Translations under genes and position numbers: made by a program
Source of the DNA: Cristatella mucedo
Taxonomy: Eukaryota > Bryozoa > Phylactolaemata > Cristatellidae
Direction of reading: 5' to 3'
DNA: 64,000 nucleotides
NCBI GenBank assembly: GCA_009760855.2
Contig: WPIO01000001.1
Location: 729,001 to 793,000, forward strand
Notes under the pieces: generated by a model
The model's input: only the letters and a program-made list of their open reading frames with translations
Database searches by the model: none
Told to the model about the DNA's origin: nothing
Shown here: piece after piece, positions 1 to 9,844 of the stretch
Layout of the letters: each line of letters opens with the position of its first letter
Numbering within the stretch: position 1 is the stretch's first letter

Positions 1-2250
1 CTCTGGGCTTAGTTAGTGCTGACATTAGTGCCTCATGTGCGTTGTTTAGAGGCAGAATGAGCTACGATAGTCACATATATAGTCCAGTCGCGCATGCGCT
101 CGTAGCTGCATGCTCTAATGGAACAGCACGTGAACAGCTCGACATAGACTTTTCGGCCATCGTCAAATGAGTGCAGATTCGAGGGCAAGAATGCCAGTTA
201 TGTGTGCCGGCCACACTAAAGGTATCTGCGAATAGTACAATATACACTAAGTTATATGCTACCGAAGCAGCTCTAGACAATGAATTGACTCAAAGGTAGA
301 GATCTCCTTTTGATCTTAGCCAACTGGTGATTTGCAACACCGAAACGACCGTGGTCGTGGGTTCAGTTTAGCAACATTTATAAACTGCAAGCAGTACGAT
401 TGAAGCTAAGTTTCTTATGCCGCTCTATAGATTGCAAACTGTTAAAAAATGTAAATTTTAATTGTATGGCTAATTGTTGGGAACACTCTAGCGCTTGTGC
501 TTGCGTGTGCTTTGACAAGTGGAGTATCAATGTTCGTGCTAAGGCAGGGGTTAAGACTCTTAGCAATGACGAGATTTATCGGCCGGTCGCCCGCGGTTTA
601 GCTGGTTACACCTGTCACTTAAGGAACTTACTTCCTGCTTGCAATTGTGACTAGATGAAAGGTTTTGGTGAATGGCTGAACGAAAAGCCTAAAAATTGAC
701 CTTGAACTATGTCTGTGTGCCCAAGGCCCCGCACCCTATCGAACATCCTGTACGGGTGACTCTGGACGGCAGCCTCAGATCAGAGCACGAAAACATAGGA
801 AGTGCGAGGGGGAGAATGAGGCATCGTTCAGTCGGGCTAAGCTGGATAGTAGGCAGATGAGCAGATGACGAATAACTGAAATCATCTTATATGCTCATGC
901 AAGGTCTGGCTCGTTAGAATCGGCCTGAGTTAAGGGTGGCCCAATTGCCATCGATAGGTACTCTTGTCGCTTCCGTGGCAGCACACTAGGTAAGGCGGTC
1001 ACATTTAACGACCTCGGCCCCGAGGTTGCGGGTTCGAATCCTGCTGTGGGCGATCCTTAATTGCCACTGCAAGCGGTTGTGATAGTCATAAAGGCTCTTC
1101 TGTCGCTATACAAAAAGAGGCTGTGAAATCAGCTAGTATTTATTATTTTTTAAGGGTTCGAGAAATTTGGTGTGCTATCCTTCGTTACGTCGGCAAGTTG
1201 TGGTAAAATCCATAAAGGCTCTTGTGAAAGGCATTTTGACTAGGCTAGCATTGTTTCCCAGTCATGCATCACGGTGTGCTATTCCTACTTTAGCGATTGT
1301 ATGTAAAACAGCGGCTTTTTGCTCAACTTCGACGCAGGAGACCAGCAGCTCCCCACAAGCTTGTCAAGGTGGCCAGCGAACCTATCACGGCTCAAATCCG
1401 CGACTCTTGTTCATATTACAGAAGCACTAGCTCTTATGAATTCCTCTAAAATAATTTGACATTTATTTTACGCTTGTTGCCTGTCAGACTGCAGGTAACG
1501 TCATGCTTCTGCAACCAGGCACACAATATTAAATGTCGCATATTGTAGCACACCCTATAAACTATGCACTCGTTCTCAAACTTAGCAAACCGTAGTGAAC
1601 CCAAGCAGACACACGAAGACCGCAAGCTGAACTCAAGCACACCCCTTGTAACCACACACTGAACTATAAATCACCCAAGTGAATCCCAGCCAAAGTCAGG
1701 CAACCTCTGTCCCCAGCCCAACCTCCCAAATCTCGCTAGCTATAGCGAGAAGCACTTAACCCCAGTAAGCCGCAAAGCCTGCAGGTGGAATCACGACATT
1801 TGTAAAATCTAGCCGTTAATAGGGTCAGGTCGTTGCAACATGACGCCAGCCGTCGGGGGTTAATAGACGCTGGCAGAGCATTAGTCGATTCAATTTCAAA
1901 AGATTGCAGTAGGTTGTTGACTGCTCCGTTGCAGCTCGCGCATGTATATGATCAGTAATCTCGGGCAGAGCCTCTTTAGGGCAGGGTGAGAGCGAGTAGA
2001 TTGGGGTAGACCGGAGCCATTCCTCTGACCTCGCCTAGACCCAACTTGCAGTCTGCGACCTTGTGGTTAGGAGCGGCAGCTGCGACAGCCAAGCCGCATC
2101 GCAGTGGCCGACCTAGGGTGGCGCTTTCACGCGGGAGCCGCCAGTCGCATCATGTGCACAATGCGCTACTGACTCTCCTTTGCCAGGACGGAGGTTCGGC
2201 GGTGCCGCTAAGTGCCTTAGTACTCCTAAGCCCCCGTAGCCACGACCAAG
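1..2250. repeat. DUP-A copy 1, long non-coding repeat
   Basis: This stretch is homologous, in the same order and orientation, to 15,810-17,887. Examples of shared blocks are around 60-290 (against 15,850-16,090), 480-870 (against 16,240-16,610) and 1,740-2,230 (against 17,390-17,885). Divergence is substantial, with many small indels, so the copies are old. Both contain the same tRNA-derived SINE at the same relative place, so either the unit was duplicated after the SINE arrived or the SINE is a component of a larger element. Homology appears to run to base 1, so the window edge probably truncates this copy. No long ORF with recognisable domains is present. Confidence 0.75.
975..1147 (+). 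mobile_element. SINE-S copy (tRNA-derived)
   Basis: A tRNA-like head carries an A-box-like stretch (GCACACTAGGTAAG) and a clean B box (GGTTCGAATCC near 1,030), the two internal RNA polymerase III promoter elements. Between them lies a short palindrome (ACCTCGG...CCGAGGT). A conserved body follows (TTGCCACTGCAAGCGGT, ATAAAGGCTCTTCTGTCGC, AAAGAGGCTGT) and an AT-rich end. The same body recurs at 16.7, 35.2, 38.4, 45.2 and 50.6 kb. A second, partial piece of the body (CATAAAGGCTCTTGTG) follows at about 1,185-1,240. A functional tRNA gene is unlikely because the acceptor stem does not close. Confidence 0.85.
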
Positions 2251-4330
2251 AGGCTTAAGCCCCTGGCCAGCGTCTCAGTCTCTGCCCTATGGAGCGAAAA
2301 AGCTGATTCACTTTGTGAAATGGAGACGATGGAGAACTATAGTGTATTCAGACCGTGAATTTCAATACATTGTTCGGGTGTTGCTAATCCAGCACCAGCC
2401 AGTCACATGCCTGTCACAAGCACTGCTTGGGCACTAGGGACACACTTGGACACATTGCTTGGGCACTAGGGCCAGCGGAAGTCACAGCAACAGCTGCAGA
2501 TGCTGCTGCATTGGGTACACAAAGCAAAACGTGGGATTCGGGTGTTGGAGCCGAGTGAGATCGCGAGGAGCAAGTTTGAAGACCATTCAAAGCATCCTCT
2601 GAACCTGTGGTCATACCTGCTGTGAAAGATCGTGCAATCGATTTACTTTGGAATCACGAGTTGCAACTTCGTTTGAGCAATCTTTAGTGTAGCCCAATGC
2701 AGTTGCGATGCCATTGACGGAATATCTCCACCCGAAAGGATCTGAATTGGTGAGCACTACCTCGATGCCAGAGCCACAGTTGACGCAGGGTGTTAAGGAG
2801 GGTGGCTATTTCCTCAGATCAACACCACTGCCTGGTATTCTTCCGGCTGCATCAAAAGTGCTGACACACTGACTTGCTGCACAGCAGCACGACTTGTTTA
2901 CCAGCTTTACCGTGACGGATCAGCAGGTGAATCACCCGACTAGGTCAAACGCAGGGAAGGCAGGAGCCAGTCAAACAACCGAGACCCACGTCTCGACGCC
3001 ACATAGCAGCAGACTAAAGTGACGAATGAATTTCAAAACAGAAGGCGTAGAATCTAGCACTGATGACGAGCATGAACTGCAAATCGCGTGGGATGGAGTG
3101 GACAGCCCCGGTGGGGAGTGCCAACTGCACCTTGGCATGCGAGTATTTGCGAAACTAGACGACCGGAATTCGTGCGCCTAGGCAAAAAGCTCTCCCTATT
3201 AATGCGATTCTTAAAATTCAAGGATTCGGTCTTCATTGTCTGGTTAGGAGATACAGTCTTGACGTGTTTTGGTCATACTTCTCTTGTCAACACGTGTGAC
3301 CAAGAGATTGCGTCATCTGCCGCATTCCATGATAGCTTATCGCGTGCGCCTATTTATTCAATTGAGCGTTTATCCTATATGTCAAGTTCGTATATTCATT
3401 CATTCTCGTCGTGTGTTTCTATTTGTCAGTTCCCGCTCTTTTGAATTTTTTTTTATCACACGAGTCAATTTGAAGAGAGCTTTACGCCTGTCCAGGCTAA
3501 TCGTGTTTACACAGCTCCATGGTGCAGCTAGTCAACGATACGTCTAATTTGTACGTATGTGATTCTTGCAGATATGAATGGAGAAAGCCAGCGGTGCGAG
3601 CCTATGGAAGTGGCAGGTTTGCCGAAGCCAAATCTGTCCCCGGCTAGCTCCCAGGCAAGCAGCAGCAAAATATATTTGTACGCACCCTCAGAGAAATATA
3701 TGCAATTTAATGTATCTCTGTCTGGAGCCTCTTGAAACCTAATCGTCAGGCAGGCGCGAGATCTAAAGTGAAAGGAAGGATTTTTAAAGTGCAAAAAGTT
3801 ATGCTGTTCGCACATCGCCCCAGTCCTTTCTACCTGGTCTGGCTGTGAGCCAATTGATCGTGTTGAAAGTTTTGTTTTGTGTCATTCGCAGGTCACGGAA
3901 CTAGTGATCGTAATCGTCATGGATTAAAATTTAACCACTCCGAGCGTGCTTCGCATGAACGGGTGTTTTTCGATACTGTAATGCCAGGCCGAACTCTTGA
4001 ATTGCTGTCGGGCTTCACTGCCACACCAACTCGACTTTCCTTAACCACGGACTCATGCTCCAACTGGTTTCTTGGCTAGCGCCCTGTCATTGACTGCTTC
4101 CTTGACTCATTGCTCCTTGGCAAACGCCCACTTTACTGACTGCTTCCATTACACAGCCCCTAGAATATTACTGCCTTGATTGCATGCCTATTATTCTTGC
4201 GCTCCTTGGCTCACTACTCGAAGACTACATCCCAAGTAAGGGGCAGATGCTTGAGGGCTACCAAAACAGAGGCAGACTTTACTATTCAGCTGATGTGACC
4301 ATCTAATGAAAGTTCATTTAGGAACAGAAC
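2251..4330. other. No gene recognised
   Basis: No domain, splice-consistent exon or known repeat was recognised. The only local structure noted is a short direct repeat (CACTGCTTGGGCACTAGGG-like) at about 2,421-2,440 and again at 2,453-2,473. Short open frames exist on both strands but look random. Confidence 0.5.
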
Positions 4331-4985
4331 AGGCGATTGCAGCCGGCGCAAAACTCTGCAGCTAGGCTTGTTTGTCGTGAGCGTCGCAGTTGCCATGTTA
4401 CTCCACTTCCCGCCGACCTACGCTGGCTACCAGTCAAGCAACGGATTGCCGTCAAGGTTTTGTCACTCACTTTTAGGTCCTTTCATTCTATGGCTCCAGC
4501 CTATCTCTCAGATATACTACCCTATCAGGCCAAGCATCGTACCAACCGCTTTTCGGAATCCAACAGTCCACAATTGCCTCATACAAACCTCAAATCCTTT
4601 GGAGACCTTGCATTTCATTCGTATGCTCCCAAAGCCTGGAAATTCCTCCCGAGCTGCGTCAGAACATCCCGCGACTTGACCACATTTAAAAGGAACTTAA
4701 GAACACAACTATTTAGGACGGCATTTAGTGGGTCCCTGTGATTCGTCCTTGATGTGCTTATGCGTGCTGACACTGTGCTTGCTGCCACTAACCACGCTTG
4801 CATGCTGACCCTGTGCATATCACCACTTACCATGTTATTCATTTTTTTGTTTTTCAAGCATGATTTTACTTACCATTCAATTGCATTTCTCTTTGCAGCA
4901 AATGTAAATCGCCTAGAAAGAGATACAGTTCTCTGAGGGCGCTTTATCAAGTGCATTATTGTTATTATTATTATTATTGCCTAAA
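4331..4985 (+). mobile_element. LINE A, 5'-truncated 3' end
   Basis: CR1/L2-type non-LTR retrotransposon fragment. It holds the C-terminal part of the reverse transcriptase protein (open frame 4,337-4,741), then the 3' untranslated region, the conserved 3' hairpin (CGCCTAGAAAGAGA ... TCTCTGAGGGCGC, about 4,912-4,943) and a tail of ATT/TTA units ending near 4,978. The 5' end is cut off inside the post-RT region, the usual outcome of incomplete target-primed reverse transcription. Confidence 0.9.
4337..4741 (+). pseudogene. LINE A RT protein, C-terminal fragment (134 codons open)
   Basis: The open frame matches the region after the reverse transcriptase palm in CR1/L2-type LINEs. Visible landmarks in order are NSAARLVCRERR, DLRWLPVKQRI, SLTFRSFHSMAPAYLSD, NLKSFGDLAF, APKAWKFLPS and TTFKRNLRTQLFRTAF, which is the terminal segment of the protein. 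The frame has no stop through to the natural terminator, so this is among the best preserved C-termini in the window. It has no RT catalytic motifs or endonuclease and cannot act alone. The first Met is simply an internal residue, not a true start. Confidence 0.85.
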
Positions 4986-5044
4986 TTACGTACACATTTA
5001 ACAGAAGATGTGATAGTGGAGTAAATTTTAAGCGTTAGGTTTTC

Positions 5045-5268
5045 CAATTTTCGAATCGCACTAAGTTTTACCGTAAAAGTAAGTTGGTTTTGCAGTCTTT
5101 GAATTTAAGACAGTTTTCTGCCATACATATGGAGATGCCATCAATACATGCAGCAAGAGTGCTTAGAGAATTTGACAGGTATGAGTGCTGGGAGAGAGCA
5201 ATGTGAAGATCCAGGTGAGTGTAAAGAAGTGAAAGCCTAGATTTCGCTTGGTGGTCACATTGGCAAGG

Positions 5269-5355
<87 letters not shown>

Positions 5356-5400
5356 ATGGGCAGCTAAAAGAAGAGAACCCAGAAACACGGAGCCCCGAGC
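5045..5400 (-). mobile_element. LINE A RT fragment split by an (AG)n expansion
   Basis: On the minus strand one side of the microsatellite reads as the end of RT motif B (a GSVFLGSLLL-like stretch) and the other side as the following segment (RNLGFHFF, then ENCLKFKDCKTNLLL, equivalent to the usual NFLNLND-KT motif). In other copies (for example near 63,505) the junction region reads CTCTCCCTCTTGCTG, a natural seed for a CT/AG run. The fragment is thus an RT palm piece into which a dinucleotide repeat has grown. The YADD-like catalytic motif is not preserved. Confidence 0.7.
5271..5354. repeat. (AG)n microsatellite, about 42 units
   Basis: A pure AG dinucleotide run of 84 bases. It lies inside a LINE A RT fragment and produces artificial Ser-Leu repeat reading frames on the minus strand. 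Confidence 0.98.
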
Positions 5401-5611
5401 ACAAACCCAGTGTTACTTATGTTTATGTTTATAATATAGTACTTATGTGATTCCTTGGATGATCTTCGTCTGTCGACGTCAATAATCCAGCGCAATGCTT
5501 GTTATGCCCAAGCGACATTCAAGACGCTTAAGAATAATTTGGGCTAAATTGTATCCAAATCTGCCAAAAGATCAAGCTGGACAGACGCAAAAACTGCATT
5601 CATGAGAAGGT

Positions 5612-6090
5612 ATTGTTAATAATAATAATAACAATGCACTGGGTAAAGCTTCCTCAGAGAACTCAATCTCACTCTAGGCACTTTACATTTGCTTAAAAGG
5701 GAAATGCAACTGAATGGTGAGTAAAATCATGCTTTATAAACAAACGAAATGAATAACATGGTTAGGGGTGACATGCACAGCGTCAGCACGCGAATGTGGT
5801 TAGTGGCAGCATGCACAGTGTCAGCACGCATAAGCACATGCAAGACGAAACACAGGGACCCACTAAATGCTGTCCTAAATAGGTGTGTTTTTAAGTTCTT
5901 TTTAAATGTGGTCAGGTCAGGGGATGTTCTGAAGCAGGTTGGCAGCGAGTTCCATGCTTTGGGAACATACGAACTAAATGCACTGTCTCCAATGGAGTTG
6001 AGCTTTGTACGAGGTTGCACAATAAGCAATGCTGACTCTGTAGAGTGATTAGCTCTAAACTCAGACTAGAACTTACTTGAGGGCCCTCTG
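5612..6090 (-). mobile_element. LINE A, minus strand, internally deleted
   Basis: Starts on the plus strand with the reversed tail (TAATAATAATAATAAC) and the reversed hairpin, then the C-terminal coding region (minus frame 5,727-6,029, with APKAWNSLPT and TTFKKNLKTHLFRTAF-like motifs). At about 6,035 the C-terminal part joins directly to the early RT region (ELITLQSQ, the shifted equivalent of RANHSTESA). Some 700-900 bp of RT seen in other copies is therefore missing. The junction may be a deletion or a recombination between copies. Confidence 0.8.
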
Positions 6091-6282
6091 CTGTAACGGA
6101 TGGGCCATCCACCCCTCGTTACCCAAAATCAAGAGGTTTTTGTGCGAAAGTAAGAAGACTTTCAAAGTAGAAAAAGTTAAAAATTGCATAAAATTCGGCT
6201 TGTGTTTATTGACATGAATGTAAATATACCTAAACTTGATAACAGAAATACATTATTATCCCTGATATTCTTGAAATCATAC

Positions 6283-7000
6283 TACTAATAATATTAATAA
6301 CACACTTGATAAAGAACCCTCAGAGAAATCTATCTCTTTCTAAACGCTTTACTCTTGCTGCAAAGGAAAGGATGATTGAATGGTTAGTAGTATCAAGCTT
6401 GATAAACAACATGAATAACATGGCTAGGGGTGAGATGCAACGGGTGAGCATGCAAGTGTGGTTAGAGACAACCTGCACAGTGTCAGCCCGCAAAGCACAT
6501 ATACGACGAATCACAGGGACCCACTAAATGCTTTCATAAATCAGTGCGTTTTTAATTTCTTTTTAAATGTGGTCAAGTCAGGGTATGTCGTGACAAAGTC
6601 GGTATTGAGTTTTAGGCTTGAGGAGCATGCGAACTGAAGGCACGGTTTGCAAAGGATTTGAGGTTTGAGCGACATATTGGTAAACAATTAAATTCCGAAA
6701 AGCAATTGATACGATGCTTAGCCTGGTGGAGCTGTGGATCTGATAGGTAGGCATGAGCCAAAGAACGAAGGGACCTGAAAGTGAGGGACAAAACCATGAA
6801 TTCGAAGCATCACTTGAGTGGTAGGCATTGCAGGTCGGCGAGAAGTGGTGTGATGTAGCAATTTCAATGCTCACGACAGACAAGCCGAGCTGCAGAGCTT
6901 TGCAACAGTGGCCGGTCCGGTAGACCGGCACACAGTTGCAATATTCAAGGCGGAATGTAAAAAATGAATGAAGCAACTTAGAAGTAGGATCCATGTCTTA
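6283..7000 (-). mobile_element. LINE A, minus strand, 5'-truncated
   Basis: The reversed tail and 3' UTR (6,283-6,520) are followed on the minus strand by the C-terminal coding region, now spread over shifted frames (6,578-6,994 and 6,612-6,797). FRSLRSLAHAYLSD and IVSIAFRNLIVY are recognisable. The element stops around 7,000 at the post-RT region. Frameshifts make it a dead copy. Confidence 0.85.
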
Positions 7001-7676
7001 AAAATCCCAAAACGGAAAAATGTAATCACTTTTAGAAATTACACACTTGCAGCTGTCATGTCTTAGTAGCATTGATATGAAAAAAGTCACAGTTTAAGCA
7101 TTACCGGACCGAATTGTACTATGCGTACTCATGTAAATTTTGCACTTATTTGCTCAAGCATGGATACACGTTCTCAAATTTAAAATTCTGTAAGTTTCTT
7201 GACATACCTCTCGTAGGTGAGAAAGCAAGCACACGCCAGCCGATTACTGATAAGAAAGCACACAGTTCGCAAAGCAGAACGCATACAGTAAATAGACGTT
7301 CGCAAGATTCAGAAAAGCTTATATAGTGGCTAGAAGTAGAGTGCTGCTTCTGTTACCAATATAAGATTTTTTAAGACGTGAGGATTGAATTTAGAATGGG
7401 TTGTTACATATGAGTATGACCGGACAGGCAAAGCCAAGCTCCGTAAATGAACCTGTACGAACCACAAGCGGCACACACGCGCACATAGATCGTGAACTTC
7501 AAATGTCAAAATTCCAGGCCGAGCCGCGAAGTCGCTCCCCAAAACACCAGAATTATCGGCGGCAGCAGCGGCAAAAGTTGCTGTACTGGCTATCGGCACC
7601 TTAGCAATGCCTTTTTCTCACCTGAATATGTTTGTCCGAGCCATGGCTAATTTCATCCGGATTTATAATTTTGCAG
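7001..7676. other. No gene recognised; ends in a splice-acceptor-like site
   Basis: AT-rich sequence with no recognised domain or repeat. Its last bases (TTATAATTTTGCAG, ending 7,676) form a good polypyrimidine/AG acceptor directly in front of the Hunchback-like block, which suggests that an intron, not a poly(A)-tailed cDNA copy, precedes it. Confidence 0.5.
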
Positions 7677-8192
7677 GTTGATTTGTGGCGCCACCTTCCG
7701 GAGCACATAAAAACTGACAGGATGCTGCTCTGCAGCAAGTGTCTGTTCGCGACGTATCGGATGCAGTACTTGGAGTATCACACGAACACCCACGCTCTGA
7801 CATAACCGTACAAGTGGAACAAGTGCGACTACATTTGCGTCAGCAAGGCCTCGCTCGCCAGCCACGCTCAGTCACACTCCACCGAACGCAGCTACCGCTG
7901 CCCGTGCTGTCCATACAAATTTTGAGCCACTCTGGCCAAGCATAAGAAAAAGTGGAAAGACTTCGGCGACCACAGCGGCGACGCCCACACTGCGGGCAGA
8001 CACGGCGGAGAAGCCGTGGCAGAGGGGCATAGTCCGAGCGCTCCTCCGACGCCGAACAACAGCGAAGCTGACGCTGGGTCGACAACGGCGAAGGCCCAGC
8101 CGTCGACTTCCGGTCTAAATTCTGGAGACGGCGTTGGCTTGAATTCAGGCCGCGGCAGGAACGGCGACGGCGATGACTGGATGACGATGTGA
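7677..8192 (+). pseudogene. Hunchback-type C2H2 zinc-finger exon with in-frame stops
   Basis: Hunchback proteins are nuclear C2H2 transcription factors with a central block of adjoining fingers. One frame, 171 codons from the acceptor at 7,676, shows that block: LWRHLPEHIKTDRMLLCSKC, then LEYHTNTH, then CDYICVSKASLASHAQSH, then YRCPCC. Finger one keeps C-x2-C-x12-H-x3-H (Cys19, Cys22, His35, His39). Finger two has lost its first Cys to Trp (residue 47) but keeps Cys50, His63 and His67. Finger three keeps both Cys but has lost two residues before its His and has no final His. Stops interrupt the linker (TAA at 7,803) and finger three (TGA at 7,923). A Ser/Gly/Asp-rich tail runs to the TGA at 8,190. 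The CV.K..L.SH..SH signature and LEYH..H spacing are the family's own. The copy is dead or very degraded. The acceptor argues for a duplicated genomic exon over a retrocopy. Confidence 0.82.
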
Positions 8193-9760
8193 TGACGATG
8201 CGATGACGGCGAGCCGAAACGCGAGCGCCGTCACCACATCCGCCGCCGCATTTATGGTCACATACGGCGCCGTCTGGAGCAGAATAAGGGGTCCACGAGG
8301 CTGCGACACGGCACAGGCTTGCGCAGCACAGGGCTCTCTGCTGGCGGCCTCGCCCCGGCTGCTCGTCGGGTTGTTCTACGTTCGCCGAGAGCTGCAGAGA
8401 GCCGTCGGCGGGTGAGGCGCAACCCTGGTGCCGGCCAGTGCCGCCGTCCTCTTGCCAGGCGCGAATAGGTGGCAGCTAGTTTGCGGCAATACCATTACGG
8501 TTGTTGAAACGTTTCGTAGCGCTGCCTCTTTCGCGTCAGCGGCTACTGGAGAGACCATGTTCTCTGCGCATCCCGTGGTCCCACAGGAATCGCACCGGTC
8601 GCAGCAGCCGCCTCCACCGCCTGCTGCCGCCGCCGCCGGTTCGCTCGTCGAGGCTGCACCGGCGCTGCGCCCACCCGTCGGGAAAGCGGCCCAACTATCG
8701 CCGGCACCAAAGCTGACCGACCCTGTGGCGCCACGAAGTGGAGGCGTGTCGACTGCAGCCCCACCGCAAAAAATGTCGACTGCAGCCCCACCGCACTGTC
8801 GGATCAAAAACCAGTGTATAAGCGGGCCCGACGCCGCACGTAGCTGACGGCAGCTCGTTGTTCGTGAGCTCCTTTTCTTTTGTCCTTAGCGCGCTCACCG
8901 GAGACACGATGGGCATTGACAGCATCGACCCGCACCGATTTCCCTCGATTGGCTTGCGAGTCAACACGCCCAGGTACGAGGGAGCCCAAAGCAGCACAAC
9001 CGACGTGTTCGCCGGAGGTCGCCACTGCAGTTCTACCATGTGAGTGGCCTCGATTAGTTGTTTGCCGACCCACGAAGCGACGCCAGCGTTGTTAATTCGA
9101 AACAAGTCCCAGAGAACGGCTGGAGGCGCTCTGCCGTCGTCTGGCGGCCAAGGCGAGCGGCCAAAGTAAGGTGGGCGTGTACGGCAACGAAAGCACGAAA
9201 GGCTAGCTGTCGCACTCTTGATATCGCCTTGCACGGAAGCAGCATTCTCACGATGGCGACAAATGTGGCACCGAAAAGTGTTGCCGGCTGCAAGGTAATG
9301 TCATTCGAGTTCACTTGCAGACTCGCACTTTTAGCTGATCGGGTTGATCGTCACTCGCCGCCGAATGTTGCCGTGCGAGTCGTCACTGTGCCGCCGACAT
9401 TCGATCGTGCGGCATTCGCTTGCAATCGATTGTCCCTCATTTAACCGTTCAATTTTTTTGACACGTTGCTACCTCGGTTTCGCTGCCGATCCGTGGAACG
9501 TCTAGTCGCCGATGATCTCCTCGAGGTGCGTAGCACCTGCCGAGTCGGCATCGTGAGCTTAGGTGCTCCGCCTCTCCTGCCGCTGCTTTCGCTCTTTCGG
9601 AGCCCTTCGGATTATGCACAGGCTTTGAAGCACGAGAGATCGAGGCGTCCCCCGGAGAGCATTGCCGGAAGTGGCTGCCAGCTTCTCACTTTGATAGCTC
9701 CCTGGCTGCAATCTCGAAGCTTAGGGCTTGTAACTGTCGCACAAATTTAGTTCTGATCAC
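8193..9760. other. GC-rich island after the Hunchback-like exon, function unclear
   Basis: Base composition is clearly GC-richer than the rest of the window and CpG-containing. Several long frames overlap: plus 8,428-8,847 (Gln/Pro/Ala-rich, QQPPPPPAAAAAG near 8,600), minus 8,695-9,234 (179 codons, the longest open frame here) and plus 9,058-9,444. Nested open frames on both strands are expected in GC-rich DNA, so none is called as a gene. The Pro/Ala/Gln run on the plus strand resembles the low-complexity linkers of Hunchback proteins, so the island could be the rest of the decayed gene. The two C-terminal Hunchback fingers were looked for and not found. A 23-bp unit (starting TGTCGACTGCAGCCC) is tandemly doubled at about 8,748-8,796. 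Confidence 0.5.
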
Positions 9761-9844
9761 GTGATCACCAGTGGGTCGGTAACGAAGCCTTAGAGACGTG
9801 AAGGAGAAGGAGATTGCACCGGCACACAATTCTACGTAGTTTAT

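Noticed and set aside
975..1060. A functional tRNA gene at SINE-S heads
   Set aside because: A and B boxes are present but no acceptor stem closes, and the same head is followed by a constant non-tRNA body in six places.
5068..5388. Open frames rich in Ser-Leu (also 5,163-5,357, 12,274-12,670 and 43,416-43,736)
   Set aside because: They are translations of AG/CT microsatellites. Only the non-repeat flanks at 5.05-5.40 kb are meaningful, as LINE A RT.
8695..9234. 179-codon minus-strand frame as a gene
   Set aside because: It lies in GC-rich DNA where open frames overlap on both strands. No domain, no acceptable splice or start context, and it overlaps competing plus-strand frames.
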